A program made the position numbers and the translations under genes. DNA of 64,000 nucleotides, from NCBI GenBank assembly GCA_963513935.1, contig OY740765.1:72857638-72921637 (forward strand), in the 5' to 3' direction. Below, piece by piece: positions 12,432 to 24,094 of the stretch. The notes beneath the pieces were generated by a model. That model saw nothing but the letters and a program-made list of their open reading frames with translations. It was not told the origin of the DNA and did no database searches. Source of the DNA: Aphrophora alni (lineage: Eukaryota > Arthropoda > Insecta > Hemiptera > Aphrophoridae). The number at the start of each line of letters is the position of its first letter. Position 1 is the first letter of the stretch.

Positions 12432-12513
12432 GAAACTAGTGCTTGGGGATCACGAAAAGAAGAAACTAGTGCTTGGGGATCACGAAAAGAAGAAACTAGT
12501 CCTTATACCTAAA

Positions 12514-12570
<57 letters not shown>
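12432..12570. repeat. 30-bp tandem repeat (2.3 copies) followed by AT microsatellite
   Basis: GAAACTAGTGCTTGGGGATC plus ten more bases is repeated exactly at 12432 and 12462, with a partial third copy at 12492. An (AT)n microsatellite follows at about 12516-12570. Confidence 0.85.
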
Positions 12571-12573
<3 letters not shown>

Positions 12574-12839
12574 GTCTTTCGTTCGAAATAGAGAGCTATA
12601 ATAAATCAGAAGAAAAAGTTGATTAAAGAAATAATTAGAAAACTTCAAAGTAAAATAACTCGGAAAGTTACGATCGTAGAACATTCATTCGAGTTTCCAG
12701 AATAATGGGTAGAAGAGGACTACGTTTACAGAATTTTACAAAATTCCTACAGGAACAAAAGTTAAAGAAAAAAATATTGGGTCTGCGTCGGACCAGACAG
12801 TGCAAGTTATACTTCTTTGGCCTGACCAGCGCACTGCAA

Positions 12840-13030
12840 AACCCCTATAGACAAATTTGGATCGATTAATCAGACCGTTGAAATTTGGCCAAAAATTGGT
12901 CATATTAGACCGGTCAATGTGAATTCTGGAATTCTGACCCCGAATTCATGACCAACTTATTGGAAAACCCCATACCCAAATTCGGATCGATTAAGCAGAA
13001 CGTTGAATTTTTGGAACATCGGGAAACAAA
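12840..13030. repeat. Diverged tandem pair, offset about 125 bp
   Basis: AAACCCCTATAGACAAATTT with GGATCGATTAATCAG near 12838-12877 matches AAACCCCATACCCAAATTCG with GATCGATTAAGCAG near 12964-13003. No function seen. Confidence 0.55.
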
Positions 13031-13099
13031 AATTCGGCCAAAAGTGTAATCACGCCTCTGCATTTTCAAACATTGAAAACTGCAATTGACTCCATGCAC

Positions 13100-15920
13100 T
13101 TTTGTCTGCATCTCTATGGAGGCAGCGGCAATATACTGTTCTACTTTATGATGGGTTAAACTATATTCTGGTATTTTAACAGAATGGTTAGCTTGAGCTC
13201 TTGAAAGTTTCTTCTAGATCTAATGGAAGTCAACTACTTTTTTTTTTTAACTTCAACAATTATATTCTTTTCAATAAATATAAAAGTTTACATCTGTAAG
13301 CTCTCACAGCCTTACCTATATTTAATAACACTTGAAGGGTGATTGTTTGTTAATGTAAAATTTGGAATGTAAATTATTTATTCAATATTGATATAATTTT
13401 GGATATGATAAGGAGATATTATTAAACCGTTATTATTTACATAAACACACTACAAATAACTTCTCTGCATCTAAATAATTAGTTTAAATACAAGTTTACA
13501 TACTACATACATGCATATTAACTTATTTGAAATTATTTAATTCCCACTGCCAGCTGATTGCTGTCAATCAACGAGTCTGCCTAAACGGGTGGAGCTTATC
13601 CTTGAAATCTGTCATGTCCGTGTACACAATCGTCGTCTCAGTTTTCTTTAATAATTATTATTTTCGGAAATATTAGGAATCATGATTTGGTAAAAGAATT
13701 TTGCTAAGTTTGATTTTTGCTGTACGAACGCTGTGGGTAAATTTCTATACGGTTCTGGGTTTTAAACAAATAAATTCATGGAAATAGTTTGGCCTATAAT
13801 GGTGAACGGCGAATACGTAGGCTTGTTTGAATTTTTAACGTGTCGTAAGAAAGTCTTGTTCTGGCTTGTATTTAATTTTCTTGTACAGGTGTATGTTTTA
13901 TGTTTAATTAGAGGTTGGTTTGGAGTTTTGTACGTGGTGAAGTAATTTTAATTTCTCATTTTTAAACGGCATAGATCGTAATCTAATTTGATGCCAAACA
14001 GTTATGTCATCACTCCGCTAGGTAGCGCTAGGTCTCGTATTCGGTTAGTAATTATTCCAGGTTGGAATAAACAGCTGGTTTTGTTTTGCATCGAATGCAT
14101 TCGTTATTTATAAATTGGAAATACTGTTATCATGAAATGCTATAGAGTGATACTAGTTTAGTTTATTCAAAACAGACCTAGGCTAGACAAAGTTGATTAA
14201 GATTTTTACTGCCCGACTGATTTATAGCCTACTGACATTGTCCTAAATTAATATTACACTATAAGGTTATAATATAGTAACGGTTGCATAAAATAACAAG
14301 CGACTAAGAGAGCGTTCGGGTAGACTCGGTGGCAGTCGTGAACGCTCGGGCAAAATCGTTGATTTTTCTCAGTTTTAGCTTGACGCAGTTTCTCGACCAA
14401 CACTCCATCCAGCAACACCCCCAGCTCAAAGAAATATAACTTCAAAAAAATAATAAAAATTGTCAAGTTTATAAATTGAATTAAAAATTTTCATGTTTTT
14501 ACAGGAAATATCGTATAGTCTGCACAAATATCAGGTGTCCCAACGATACCAAAACACAGAATGCAGGAGAGATATATTGAATAGATTACAAGTACAATTA
14601 AAGAGTAATTAGAAGGCAAATGGATAACAAAATAATTAGAATAAATTCTACAGTACACAATAAAAGGCAAAATCGATGAAACAACCCGAAATAACAGTGG
14701 AAAACACTAAAAGACAGATGGGAGGAAAGGTGGGATATTATGAGGGAATATTCCCACTTTATCAAAACATAGTTTACTTGGTTAGTTAAACTGCCAAGGT
14801 AAATTACTTTTAACAATTTTTTCGACCTAGAAATTCCAAAATTTCAAATTTGGAAAAATTAAATAAAAGTAAAATCAATTTGTTTTTATATATTTTATCT
14901 TGCTTCTTTAATCAAATTTAAATAATTTAAAATAGTAAAATGTTTTATTATAATATAATATATATCTTGATTTGATTTTGTTTTCTAATAAATAGCCAAT
15001 TACTATTTTTAAATTTCTTTTTATGTAACTTTTATTGAAAATTATTTATTTTGAAATTACAAGATATAAACGATTAATTTAAATTCATTACTTTGTGTTT
15101 TAATATGATTAAAATCCTATGAAGATATTTCAATTATGTGTTCTCTAAATAATAAATTATATATATATATATATAGATTTTGCAAGGAACTCTTCCAAAC
15201 GACACTCCCCTAGAGAGTTTTTTAACATAGAAAAGAATGAAAAACAAGAGCTAGTTAAAATCAATTTAAGAAACTTTAGAAGAATCAAGTTTGAAAAAGT
15301 AAGTAAGAATCCAATCCTTAAGTGAAATGATTGAATTCTTGATTCAGGGTTAAAAGTTTTTTCATTCATAAGTACAAAGCGAGAACTCTAAGTTATAAGT
15401 GGCTCCCCGAAAGGTGGGGTTTATTCATAAAGAGACATTGTAAGAGCAACACTTTTAGCATGACAAAAATGATTGAGCTCGTTTAATTTTGTATAACAAT
15501 ATTTAATATAACAATAGTAACAAGTACAATAATTTTGCGGTCTTTAATTTTGTCTCGAGACGTCTCATTTTATATGGTAGCATTTAACAGGTAAACATAA
15601 GAATAGTTTTAACTTATGTGTTTTAAGAAAAAATGTAGTTAATTTTGTAATTTGTAACATTTTTATTTCTTAAAAATTTTAAACAAATAACACATTTTAA
15701 AGTGTCTAATAAATGTCTAATAAAAAATTCTCCATTATTTCCCCTTATTATACCAAATAATGATTTGTTATTGGTATTTTACTTTGCAATGGAAGAAATA
15801 GCCCATGTTATTTTGCTCTAAGGCATAGTACTCTAGAACCGGCAGTGTTAACTTTTATGAACTTTCTTCGTTTGTTTAAAAATAAAAATAAAATATATTA
15901 TTTTTATACAAAACCTAACT
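13100..15920. other. No gene recognised; contains a GC-richer patch at about 13540-14420
   Basis: Most of the stretch is AT-rich and uninformative. The patch at 13540-14420 is less AT-rich and not visibly repetitive. It holds a 48-codon frame (ATG at 13799, stop ending 13945) with an ATAATGG start context, and an open minus-strand stretch at 14300-14430. Neither resembles a protein family that I know. The patch could be a promoter with a first exon, or an old element; undecided. Confidence 0.3.
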
Positions 15921-15924
15921 TATA

Positions 15925-15965
15925 AGATATCATTTTTCTCAGAAAGATGCGTAGAATTTATCTAC

Positions 15966-16001
<36 letters not shown>

Positions 16002-17260
16002 AGTTTTGGAGTAAGTATGTTAGGTATCGAAAAATGAATGTAAATTTTTTTAGAAAAACCTGAATCATCCAAAATAAAATTTTAATCACTGTTTTTCTAG
16101 ATATACTAAAGTTTTTTAATATAATTTTGAATAATAGTTGATAAAAAAAAAATTAATTTGTTACATTTTCAAAAAAATTGTTATACAGAAAAGGTAAAAT
16201 GTTAGGCCTAATTTGAAAAAAAATCACAAAAAAAATAGTAATATTATGCAAAACACTTCAAATTATCATTTCCTTCATAAAGGTGCATAGAATTTAGTTG
16301 TGTAGTGAAAAAAAAATGTATATATAAAAATTTTTGAGTTATTAGGTCAGGAATCAAAAAATCGACTGATGGGCGAGGCACAAATTGCACAGAAAAGGTA
16401 ATGTACACCATACAAAAAAAATTGTTTTAATTTTTTCAAGTATTACTAGAGATTTGTAATATATTTTTCGATAAAAATTGAATTAAAAAAAATTAATTTG
16501 TTACATTTAAAAAAAAATTGTTTTACGGAAAAAAGTAGAATGTTAGGCCTAATTTGAAAAAATCACAAAAAATAGTGATACAGTAGACTCTTATAAATCC
16601 GAACTATTGTGGCGGACGGCCAGTCCGGATTCTGAAAAATTCGGATTTCCCAGAGTCGGAGATAAGTCGGCCACGGGGCCGATACGAGCGGTGATAAGCC
16701 GCACATGCAATAGCTACCAGCCTATGCTGATACCAAACGACACTTGTAACACTCTGACACATTAACTAATGGTACTGTTACTGTAATGTACATAATACAG
16801 TACTGGATTGCAATTAAGTAAAACACAGGATAGGGTGTGTCAATGCCCTAACCCTCCTCAGCCGCGCGGAAACTTCCACTGCCCTGAATCATTTACAAAA
16901 TACGTCATTCATGCAATGCGGAAGATCGTGTAAAAATAGAAGACTCTAAAGCGGCAAATTGTTATAAAAAAAAATTTACCGGCCGGTCCGGATTTACGTG
17001 ATCTGAATTTATGAGAGTCTACTGTATTATGCAAAACACAACTTCAAATTATCATTTCCTTCAGAAAGGTGCATAGAATTTAGTTGTGTAGTGAAAAAAA
17101 AATTAGATATAAAAAATTTTGAATTATTAGGTCAGGAATCAAAAAATCGTCCGGTGGTCGAGGCCAAAATTGCACAGAAAATCACCATAATTTTTTTTTT
17201 TTCAAGTATTACTAGAGATTTGTAATATATTTGTGGATAAAAGTTCCTAAAAAGAAAAAT
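15925..17260. repeat. Tandem repeat, period about 340 bp, three to four copies
   Basis: Landmarks recur: GTTAGGCCTAATTTG at 16201 and 16542; ATTATGCAAAACAC at 16243 and 17026 (337 bp apart once the 446-bp insertion is subtracted); GTGCATAGAATTTAGTTGTG near 16283 and 17070; AGTATTACTAGAGATTTG near 16439 and 17206. A weaker first copy starts near 15940. One copy is interrupted by the element at 16581-17024. A 29-base T run lies at 15969-15997. Confidence 0.85.
16581..17024. mobile_element. 444-bp nonautonomous DNA transposon, pogo/Tc1-like, TA target
   Basis: Terminal inverted repeats start CAGTAGACTCTTATAAATCC (16581) and end as the inverse ...ATGAGAGTCTACTG (17024), with a few mismatches, flanked by TA on both sides (16579-16580 and 17025-17026). 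CAGT-starting ends with a TA duplication are typical of pogo/Tigger-type elements of the Tc1-mariner superfamily (established knowledge). A neighbouring tandem-repeat copy at 16234-16250 provides the empty site with a single TA. No transposase frame inside; it is a MITE. Confidence 0.85.
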
Positions 17261-19049
17261 CAATTATAAAACTTTCATCAGTTAGTATGTCAGAAATCAA
17301 AAATTCTTACAAACACCAAAGGTAAATGCCAAATGAAAGCTTATATTTACATATATCAGCATTTTTTTCAAAAATTTTATAGATAGGCCTATATAAATAT
17401 ATATATACATTTTGCCCTACTTTTGGTAAAAACATAATCAATTTATAAAATTTTCATTAGACAAAATTATTTTTATATGTAAACGAATGGAAATTTGCTA
17501 AAAAGGTTAGATCATATAACATAACCTATCTAGACAGCCTCAGTATTAGATAAGTCTGACAATAACATTCACTCAAAACAATAAATTTTACAAACAATAA
17601 TACAGATATTATAAATACAGATAATATAATAAATAAATAAACATACCTAACAAAATAAGTTCATAAAAACAGAAATAAATCAAGCCACACACGTAACACT
17701 AGGCTAGGTACATATTTAGTACACAAAGCAAGCCAGAGCAAAACGGCAAGTTCAAGTTGAGAAAGAATCATCTAAAATAACTCTGACATAAAAGGTGCTA
17801 CCATATGAAAGATCTAATTTTCATCTTCCTAATAGTGTAAAAATCTATTAGAAAATATCAATGTGTAAGTAATCGATATTTCCTATTTAGTAAACTGCAC
17901 CGAAAAAAAAATGAGTCTGGTTCGGTTTGGTTCTACTTCGTAGAATGTAATATATCTCAAAAACTATTATAGGTAGCTTAATTTTGAATACGTAGTTTGA
18001 AAGAGAGAGAAAAATACTATATGATATTGTCAACTTGTGGCATTTGGATAAGAATTACCATTTCGAAAAATTATATGATCATAGAGTACACATTTTTCTA
18101 TATAAACACTGTTGCGTCAGGGGAGGCGATCGAGCAGATATTAGTCAACTTTATCAAATTCTTGAATTTTTACATTTCGTGAGAAGGATTTTGGTATACA
18201 TGATTATGAAAGATTGAAACATCACCTTTACTATAATATATTATACATTTTGATAAAATAATATCTACTAGGATAAAAGTTGAATTGAAAAAAATGTAAT
18301 TTTTAGCATGTAAAAATGAGTTAAAATTCTTGATTTTGTTTAATTTTTATATAATAAAAACTATAACAGATAGAAAGATTTGGAAAACGCTGATCGAAAG
18401 AGGAAGATGTGATCTATAGAACAGTGTTATGGTAGATTTGTTTGACAGAAATATCGATTTGGGAATATTAGAGAAAAATTGTGTCATTTTTGTTTACAAC
18501 CGCTCAGCGCAAATCTTTGATGTTACATAACAAAAACTATGCAAACTTTACCAATTTTTGAAATATTATTTATAACATTTTGTGGCATTTTTTTGCATGA
18601 TTATGCATTGACAGAACATTAGCTTTCCAATGGTATTTTATTTATTGCGATAGGACCATTGTAAGTGGCAAAATGTTGAATTGCAAAATACGTGTTTTAG
18701 AGTCGATAAAATAAACCATGCGTCATTCATCCGCCCATAATCCATTGGATACTACGCCGGATCGTGGGTTAAAAAAAATTGTTCCAGTCTTAATAGAAAA
18801 GTGTAAAAACATAAAATGTTTTAGAAATCATTAGTGTTGTTAGAGTGTTGTGGTCTGTCAATAAGCTACCCTCCCCTTACCCTAACGTCTCACACCTGTG
18901 AGAAAAATAAGATCACATTCTGCATTTTCTTTGTTTTCTCGGGTTACTTCCAAAAAGAAATGGTGAAAGATATTTTTTCTTATACAATTTGCTTCAAAAC
19001 AAACCAATATCCCTCCAAAACATTAATAAATAACAAAATATGAGAATAA
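17261..19049. other. AT-rich sequence, no gene seen
   Basis: Short open frames at 17997-18217 and 18834-19043 have no recognisable similarity. Nothing else supported. Confidence 0.45.
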
Positions 19050-19181
19050 TTCAATAACTAATTATAATGTTTACAATTTGAAGTTTACATTAATGGTCAC
19101 CATTTACGGTTGAAATTCAAGAACTAATTATAATGTTTACAATTTGAAGTTAACATTAATGGTCACCATTTTACAGTTAAT
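19050..19181. repeat. 66-bp tandem duplication
   Basis: TTCAATAACTAATTATAATG and the following ~46 bases (19050-19115) are repeated at 19116-19181 with few changes, including the shared TTACAATTTGAAGTTxACAT and AATGGTCACCATTT boxes. Confidence 0.85.
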
Positions 19182-21734
19182 AAACTGGTTCTTACCCATT
19201 TACAGTTTCAGCCTGATATTTATACAGTTATTCTGTAATTAATAATAGTTAATTTAAAACCACATACAATTTTGAATTTAAAATAATTTTTAAAATATGA
19301 AGATGGATTTATTTTTATTATTATTTTTTTATTATTTTATTTTTTGTTGTAGATTTTTTTCAATGAAAAACAATGTTAAAGTAAATGTAGAATGCCTTAA
19401 ATTTTTTATTAATAATAGTTTTACGCATTCGCCTTGAAAAAACAAACAATTTAAAAATAAATAAGTTCTTCACCAATAGGAATGAAGATAGGATATTATA
19501 TTTTTTTTATGATGTTAGTAGCAATAACATTTTTCAAAAATAACAAGTAGAAAAGAAAGATTTTAAGTTGTTGTAAGTGTACTATTGATTTTTACTCCCC
19601 TTTTATTTTCCTTGTCAAGTTTCAGTATCATTTTGACCATATCTTGTTCTCTTCCAACACTGACACTTTTAGAGGACTCGAGGCCTAGGAGTATTTATTT
19701 TATGTTCTTTTCTTCCTTTTTTTTATAAGGCAATGATGACCGAGAAGTTTTTCACCTTTAAACAATAAGGAAGAAAAAACAAGAGCATGGAGCAACCCCA
19801 TACAGATTTTATCTTGGCCATTTTCATCGTATATAATTACTTTTCTTTTAAATTGAAGTTGTTTTTTCCAAGGAACTTAGTTTATCCGGGAACTATTAGT
19901 GATGTAAAATAATTACTTAATTATGTATATAGTTATGCTTTTTTATCTAATAGTCATTTTCTATGTTTTAAGTTTGAAAATGCCAAACTTTCAGTAGAAA
20001 ATTATCTTCATTAATTAAAAATCGACTTATTAAATATAGATATTCAGTGCTGTGATACACCTTATGTTGTTATGTGTTGAGTATGATGCAATTCAAGGTT
20101 GTCACATTTCCCTCTATCAATCAGACAAAAAACAAAAACAAACATACGTAAGCTAAACATAGGAGATCGCCAATCGGTGCTATTACTCCGAAACACTACG
20201 TCGGTAGTTGTCTGTACTAACTAACATGAATAAAATGATCAGAATACTAAAACTAAGACATTTTGAGTAGATGGCGAGATACTAGGGTTTTTCATTTTCT
20301 GGTGGTTTACTATTACATAATGGTAACACAATTCTTTTTGGTTATTTCATAATATAAAATGGAAAAATTATCAGAATTGATTTTTAAATTAGGGTTCTTT
20401 CAAATAACTTGACAAAAGGAAAAGTATATAAAACTGAAATAAAATAAAACTTTTTTTTTTAATTAAAGCTAAAGATTCCTGCACAATGCCTGCCTTTCCA
20501 TGAATTCCCAGTCGCTGAACACCCTAAATGTCAGATAAGAAGGAGCCAATACCAAATTATAGCCGAGTTTTAAAATACAAAATATTACACTTTTCATTAA
20601 ACTGACCATTAATAATAATTGTTATAAATTCATCTTTTTATCAAAGATACTATACCACCCAATCTGTTAACTATACCAAACTAAACTATTCAACCCTATT
20701 TTCATCCCAAACCTTAGAGAAATTTGGTTCAAAATGTAATCTTTCTATTGGACATCAACTCCACATCAAACTTCCAAAGTTGGCAAAATATTGCACAAAC
20801 TGTCCCACTCACCCATCCCCAAAACTAAATAAAAATAAACAAAAAGTAATTATCACAAAACATGTAATTTCGCTAAATTGTCAATCAAAAAGTGAAAATG
20901 AATCATGAATGCAGGCTATGACAAAATTTTATATATTTAAATAAGGGGCTAACTTGCTTCCTTTGTGCCATAAATATGCCTCAGCATTAGTCATATTTAA
21001 TTAAAATCAAGCATTTAATTATGGCAGTCAAGGTTTATTTTTGTTTCATGCCAATCAAGAGCCAATTTTGAGAAATTATGTATTTTACAATAATTCTATG
21101 ACAGATTTTGTTTATGTTTTTTACTGATGGCAACCAATAAGATTTGTTTCCATATTTAGAGCAAAAATTTAATCAAAATTGATGGAGTTGATTTTAATAA
21201 AATCGTAATTTTGTGCTTATTTCTTATGGCAGGTAGGCTACCTCCAAATTTAGAGTTTAAAAATTTTTTAAAAGTCCCAAGATATGGCTAAAACATTCCC
21301 ACATACCAAATTTGAATAATATTAGTCAACGTGCTTTGTGTGTAGAGCAGAGACACCACACAGATAGACAATATTCTATGTCTATCTAACACCTTTTTGG
21401 ACTAAGGACCAAAAACCATTTTTTGGACTAAGGAGACCTCAAAATGGTTATATCTGCAAAAAACTCGACATTAATTTTATTTTATCAAGAACATAACTTT
21501 CTTTATACAGAAAGTAATAAATAAAATTATTAATACCAATATGATTTTATCTGACAAGTATTATTCTAATATCAAATGTGTTAGTAAATTAGAACCAAAG
21601 TCACAAATACACATGGAAAATATATTTCAATTAAATATGTTGAAAAACCAAACGGTTAAAATTTAGTCAACTTTATTTTGTTTTAAAGGATATATAACAT
21701 TCCAACCTCAAATAATTAGACAATATTAATTGCT
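19182..21734. other. AT-rich sequence, no gene seen
   Basis: Contains GC-richer short patches (for example 20490-20530 and 20680-20830) but no frame, splice pattern or repeat that I can support. Confidence 0.45.
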
Positions 21735-23420
21735 ATTCTGAAGGAGACACAAATTTTCAACTCTTAAACAAGTACTTTATTTTGAATGTTACTGTGCATT
21801 TTTTTATCGGGTTTGTAGCTACCCAATTCTCCTCCTCCCTCACTAACCTTATTCTAAAATATACAATTGGAATTTTCTGACATTTCTGGGTGATTTGACA
21901 ATAGGAGTTTTGAACATGCCAAATTTCAAGTCTGTAGCAAATCTGGAAGTAAACATTTTAATGAGTAAGTGAATCTGCTATAACTTGAAGCTTTAAAACA
22001 TTTTTAAATAATGTTAAAAAAAAATATCAGAACTTGTTGAAATCAACCTCCTCTATCAACAGAGTAAGCCAAAAATTCATTAATTGTGATTTCTAATTAA
22101 TTCCTCTATAGTCTAATGAAATCATGAAAAATATTTGTGTACTTTCTTGCTTAAAGTAGAGCAAAAAATACATTGAAATGTATTTCTTAATTTTGTTAAT
22201 TATTCCCCCTCCTCCAGATTTATAGTGGATAAAATTAGACATTTTATGGAAGACTAGTTTTTTAATAATCATGGTTTTTTAAGTAGCCCTAAAGAAAGTA
22301 ATCTAAATCAGACAGGTCAGATGACTTTACAAACCATTCATTGGCCCTCTCCGACCTATCCAAAGTCTTGGAAAAGTTTGATCGAGAAGATTGTGTACAT
22401 TTACAAAAAAAATGGGGACGCTCCATTTGTTGTAACCAAAGAGAAAATAAGTTTAATCCTTCCACATTATGGATAGAAAAAAAAATTAATATATTTTTGC
22501 TCTATTTTAAGAAAGAACACAAATATATTTCGTGGTTCTATTAAACAACACAGGAATAAATCATATTTTATGAATTTTTGCCTCACTCTGTACATAGAGG
22601 AGGTTGATTTCAACAAAAATCCATTTGTTTCATGTCTAGATTTAATTTAGAGATATTAACTGTTTCTGATTATTTATGTATGTTGTGGTGATTTACAGAT
22701 CACCACTCCCTTATATTCATATTGTATGTGGTTAATTTTTAGCCACAACAAAATTTACTCCTTAAATTAGTTGTTAAATTAAGTTAAAACAAAATTATTA
22801 AACATAGGGTTTTAAATATAGCGCTTCACATATTTTCGGCAACATAATATTTAAGTAAGGGATATATGGCCGTGTTTGGCCCATCCTGTAATTGTACAAT
22901 TTAGTGCTTGATTATTATAATTCCCTTCTTTAATTGTTAATCTAGTTAACTAGATTAATTAGTTATTAGTCTGAAAGGCTCATCAAAATGGCTGTCAACT
23001 GAGATATGTCCCAGTGTTAGATTTTACGGCAGCATGACTCAACAACCGGATCGCATCAAGAGAGATCCACGGCCTCAACAAATCCCACCATAACAATAAA
23101 TAAACCCCCGCCCCAATCTATTAACATTCTTTGCAATGTATTTTATAAAGCTACAAGTTATAACAGAAAGACTGACTCCTTAAAATGTTTGGGTACTTCC
23201 AGATGTGGTACAGACTTAATATTTGTCATGAAGAAAGCTCCTATAGTCAAATCGCCCAGAATAGTCTGAAAATTATAATTTTCTAATTCGGGTTAAAGGT
23301 CAGCGAGGGGGGAATGTTGCTAAAAACCCTATAAAAAATACATGTGTCAGAATACCATTCAAAATAAAGTACTGGTTTAAAAGTTGAAAATTTGTGTCCT
23401 GCTTCAGAATAATAAGTAAG
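21735..23420. mobile_element. Foldback element with long imperfect arms
   Basis: The left arm (21735-22190) matches in inverse the right arm (22485-22680 plus 23110-23420). Examples: ACAAATTTTCAACTxTTAAA with AGTACTTTATTTTGAATG near 21750 and its inverse near 23352; GGGTGATTTGACAATAGGAG near 21889 and its inverse near 23248; TTGAAATCAACCTCCTCTAT near 22038 and its inverse near 22600; TTTGTGTACTTTCTTGCTTA near 22134 and its inverse near 22500. The right arm is split by about 430 bp (22680-23110) absent from the left arm. A direct extra copy of the CTCACTCTxTAxATAGAGG segment lies at 23505-23615. No transposase frame. Target duplication not determined. Confidence 0.65.
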
Positions 23421-23819
23421 ATTCCCTAAATTTTTAAGTAACTAAATTTCAAATTGGTGCTGAAAATTGTCCTACATTCAAAAAAACTTTTTCGAAACCC
23501 AATTTATGGCTCACTCTATAGATAGAGGTTGATGTCTACAAAAATTCCATTTGTTTCATATCTCTATCTGAATTAAAACCAGAGACATTAAGCCAACCTG
23601 ATGTTTTTAACACTATGTATATATGATATAAAATTACATTTCTATAACATTTTAACAGCAGTGTTATTAAAAATAAGTGAAATTGATATTATGCATGATG
23701 AAATTATCATCAAATTGCAATAAAAACATATGATATTTATTTTGTAATAATGTTGTTGAAAACAGTTAACTACTCTCTCAGTTTGTAATTGGTAATAAAT
23801 AACATAATAATAAACTCAC

Positions 23820-24055
23820 TTGGAATCATCATAAGGATAACTTGCAACTACAGCTCCTCCGTGTAAATTTCCTGAAAGGACAAATGGATTGTTGGCTATC
23901 CAAGACATCATGGCAAGTGTTTCAGGCTGACGTAATTTAACCATTGTATCTTCATTAAAATCATCCTTAAACTGGTCAGGAAAATCTCGGTTCAAATCCA
24001 CATGGTGGACATTAGAACGACCTACGTCATCTGATGGAGACTCACATTTTCCTTC
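23820..24055 (-). CDS. CPD: Carboxypeptidase D-like (silver-type), exon 2 of the first catalytic domain
   Basis: Second coding exon of a metallocarboxypeptidase of the M14 N/E subfamily, which trims C-terminal Arg/Lys from peptides in the secretory pathway. The 236-nt exon encodes residues 152-229 plus two bases, in phase with exon 1. Seen: EGKCESPSDDVGRSN, LNRDFPDQF (substrate-binding N173 and R174), the QPET block, WIANNPFVLS and NLHGGAVVASYPYD with the third zinc ligand H216. The acceptor is TTATTCCAG directly before GAAGGA (24056-24058 on the plus strand) and the donor is GTGAGT after 23820. The exon ends in phase 2. Neighbouring intron sequence contains a solo LTR starting 36 bp upstream of the acceptor. 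Close resemblance to the first domain of insect silver proteins is by recall. Later exons (the FPDGITNGA and GGMQDYNY regions) were not found in this window. Confidence 0.93.
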
Positions 24056-24094
24056 CTGGAATAAAAAATTAAATATCATTATTTAGTGTACCTT

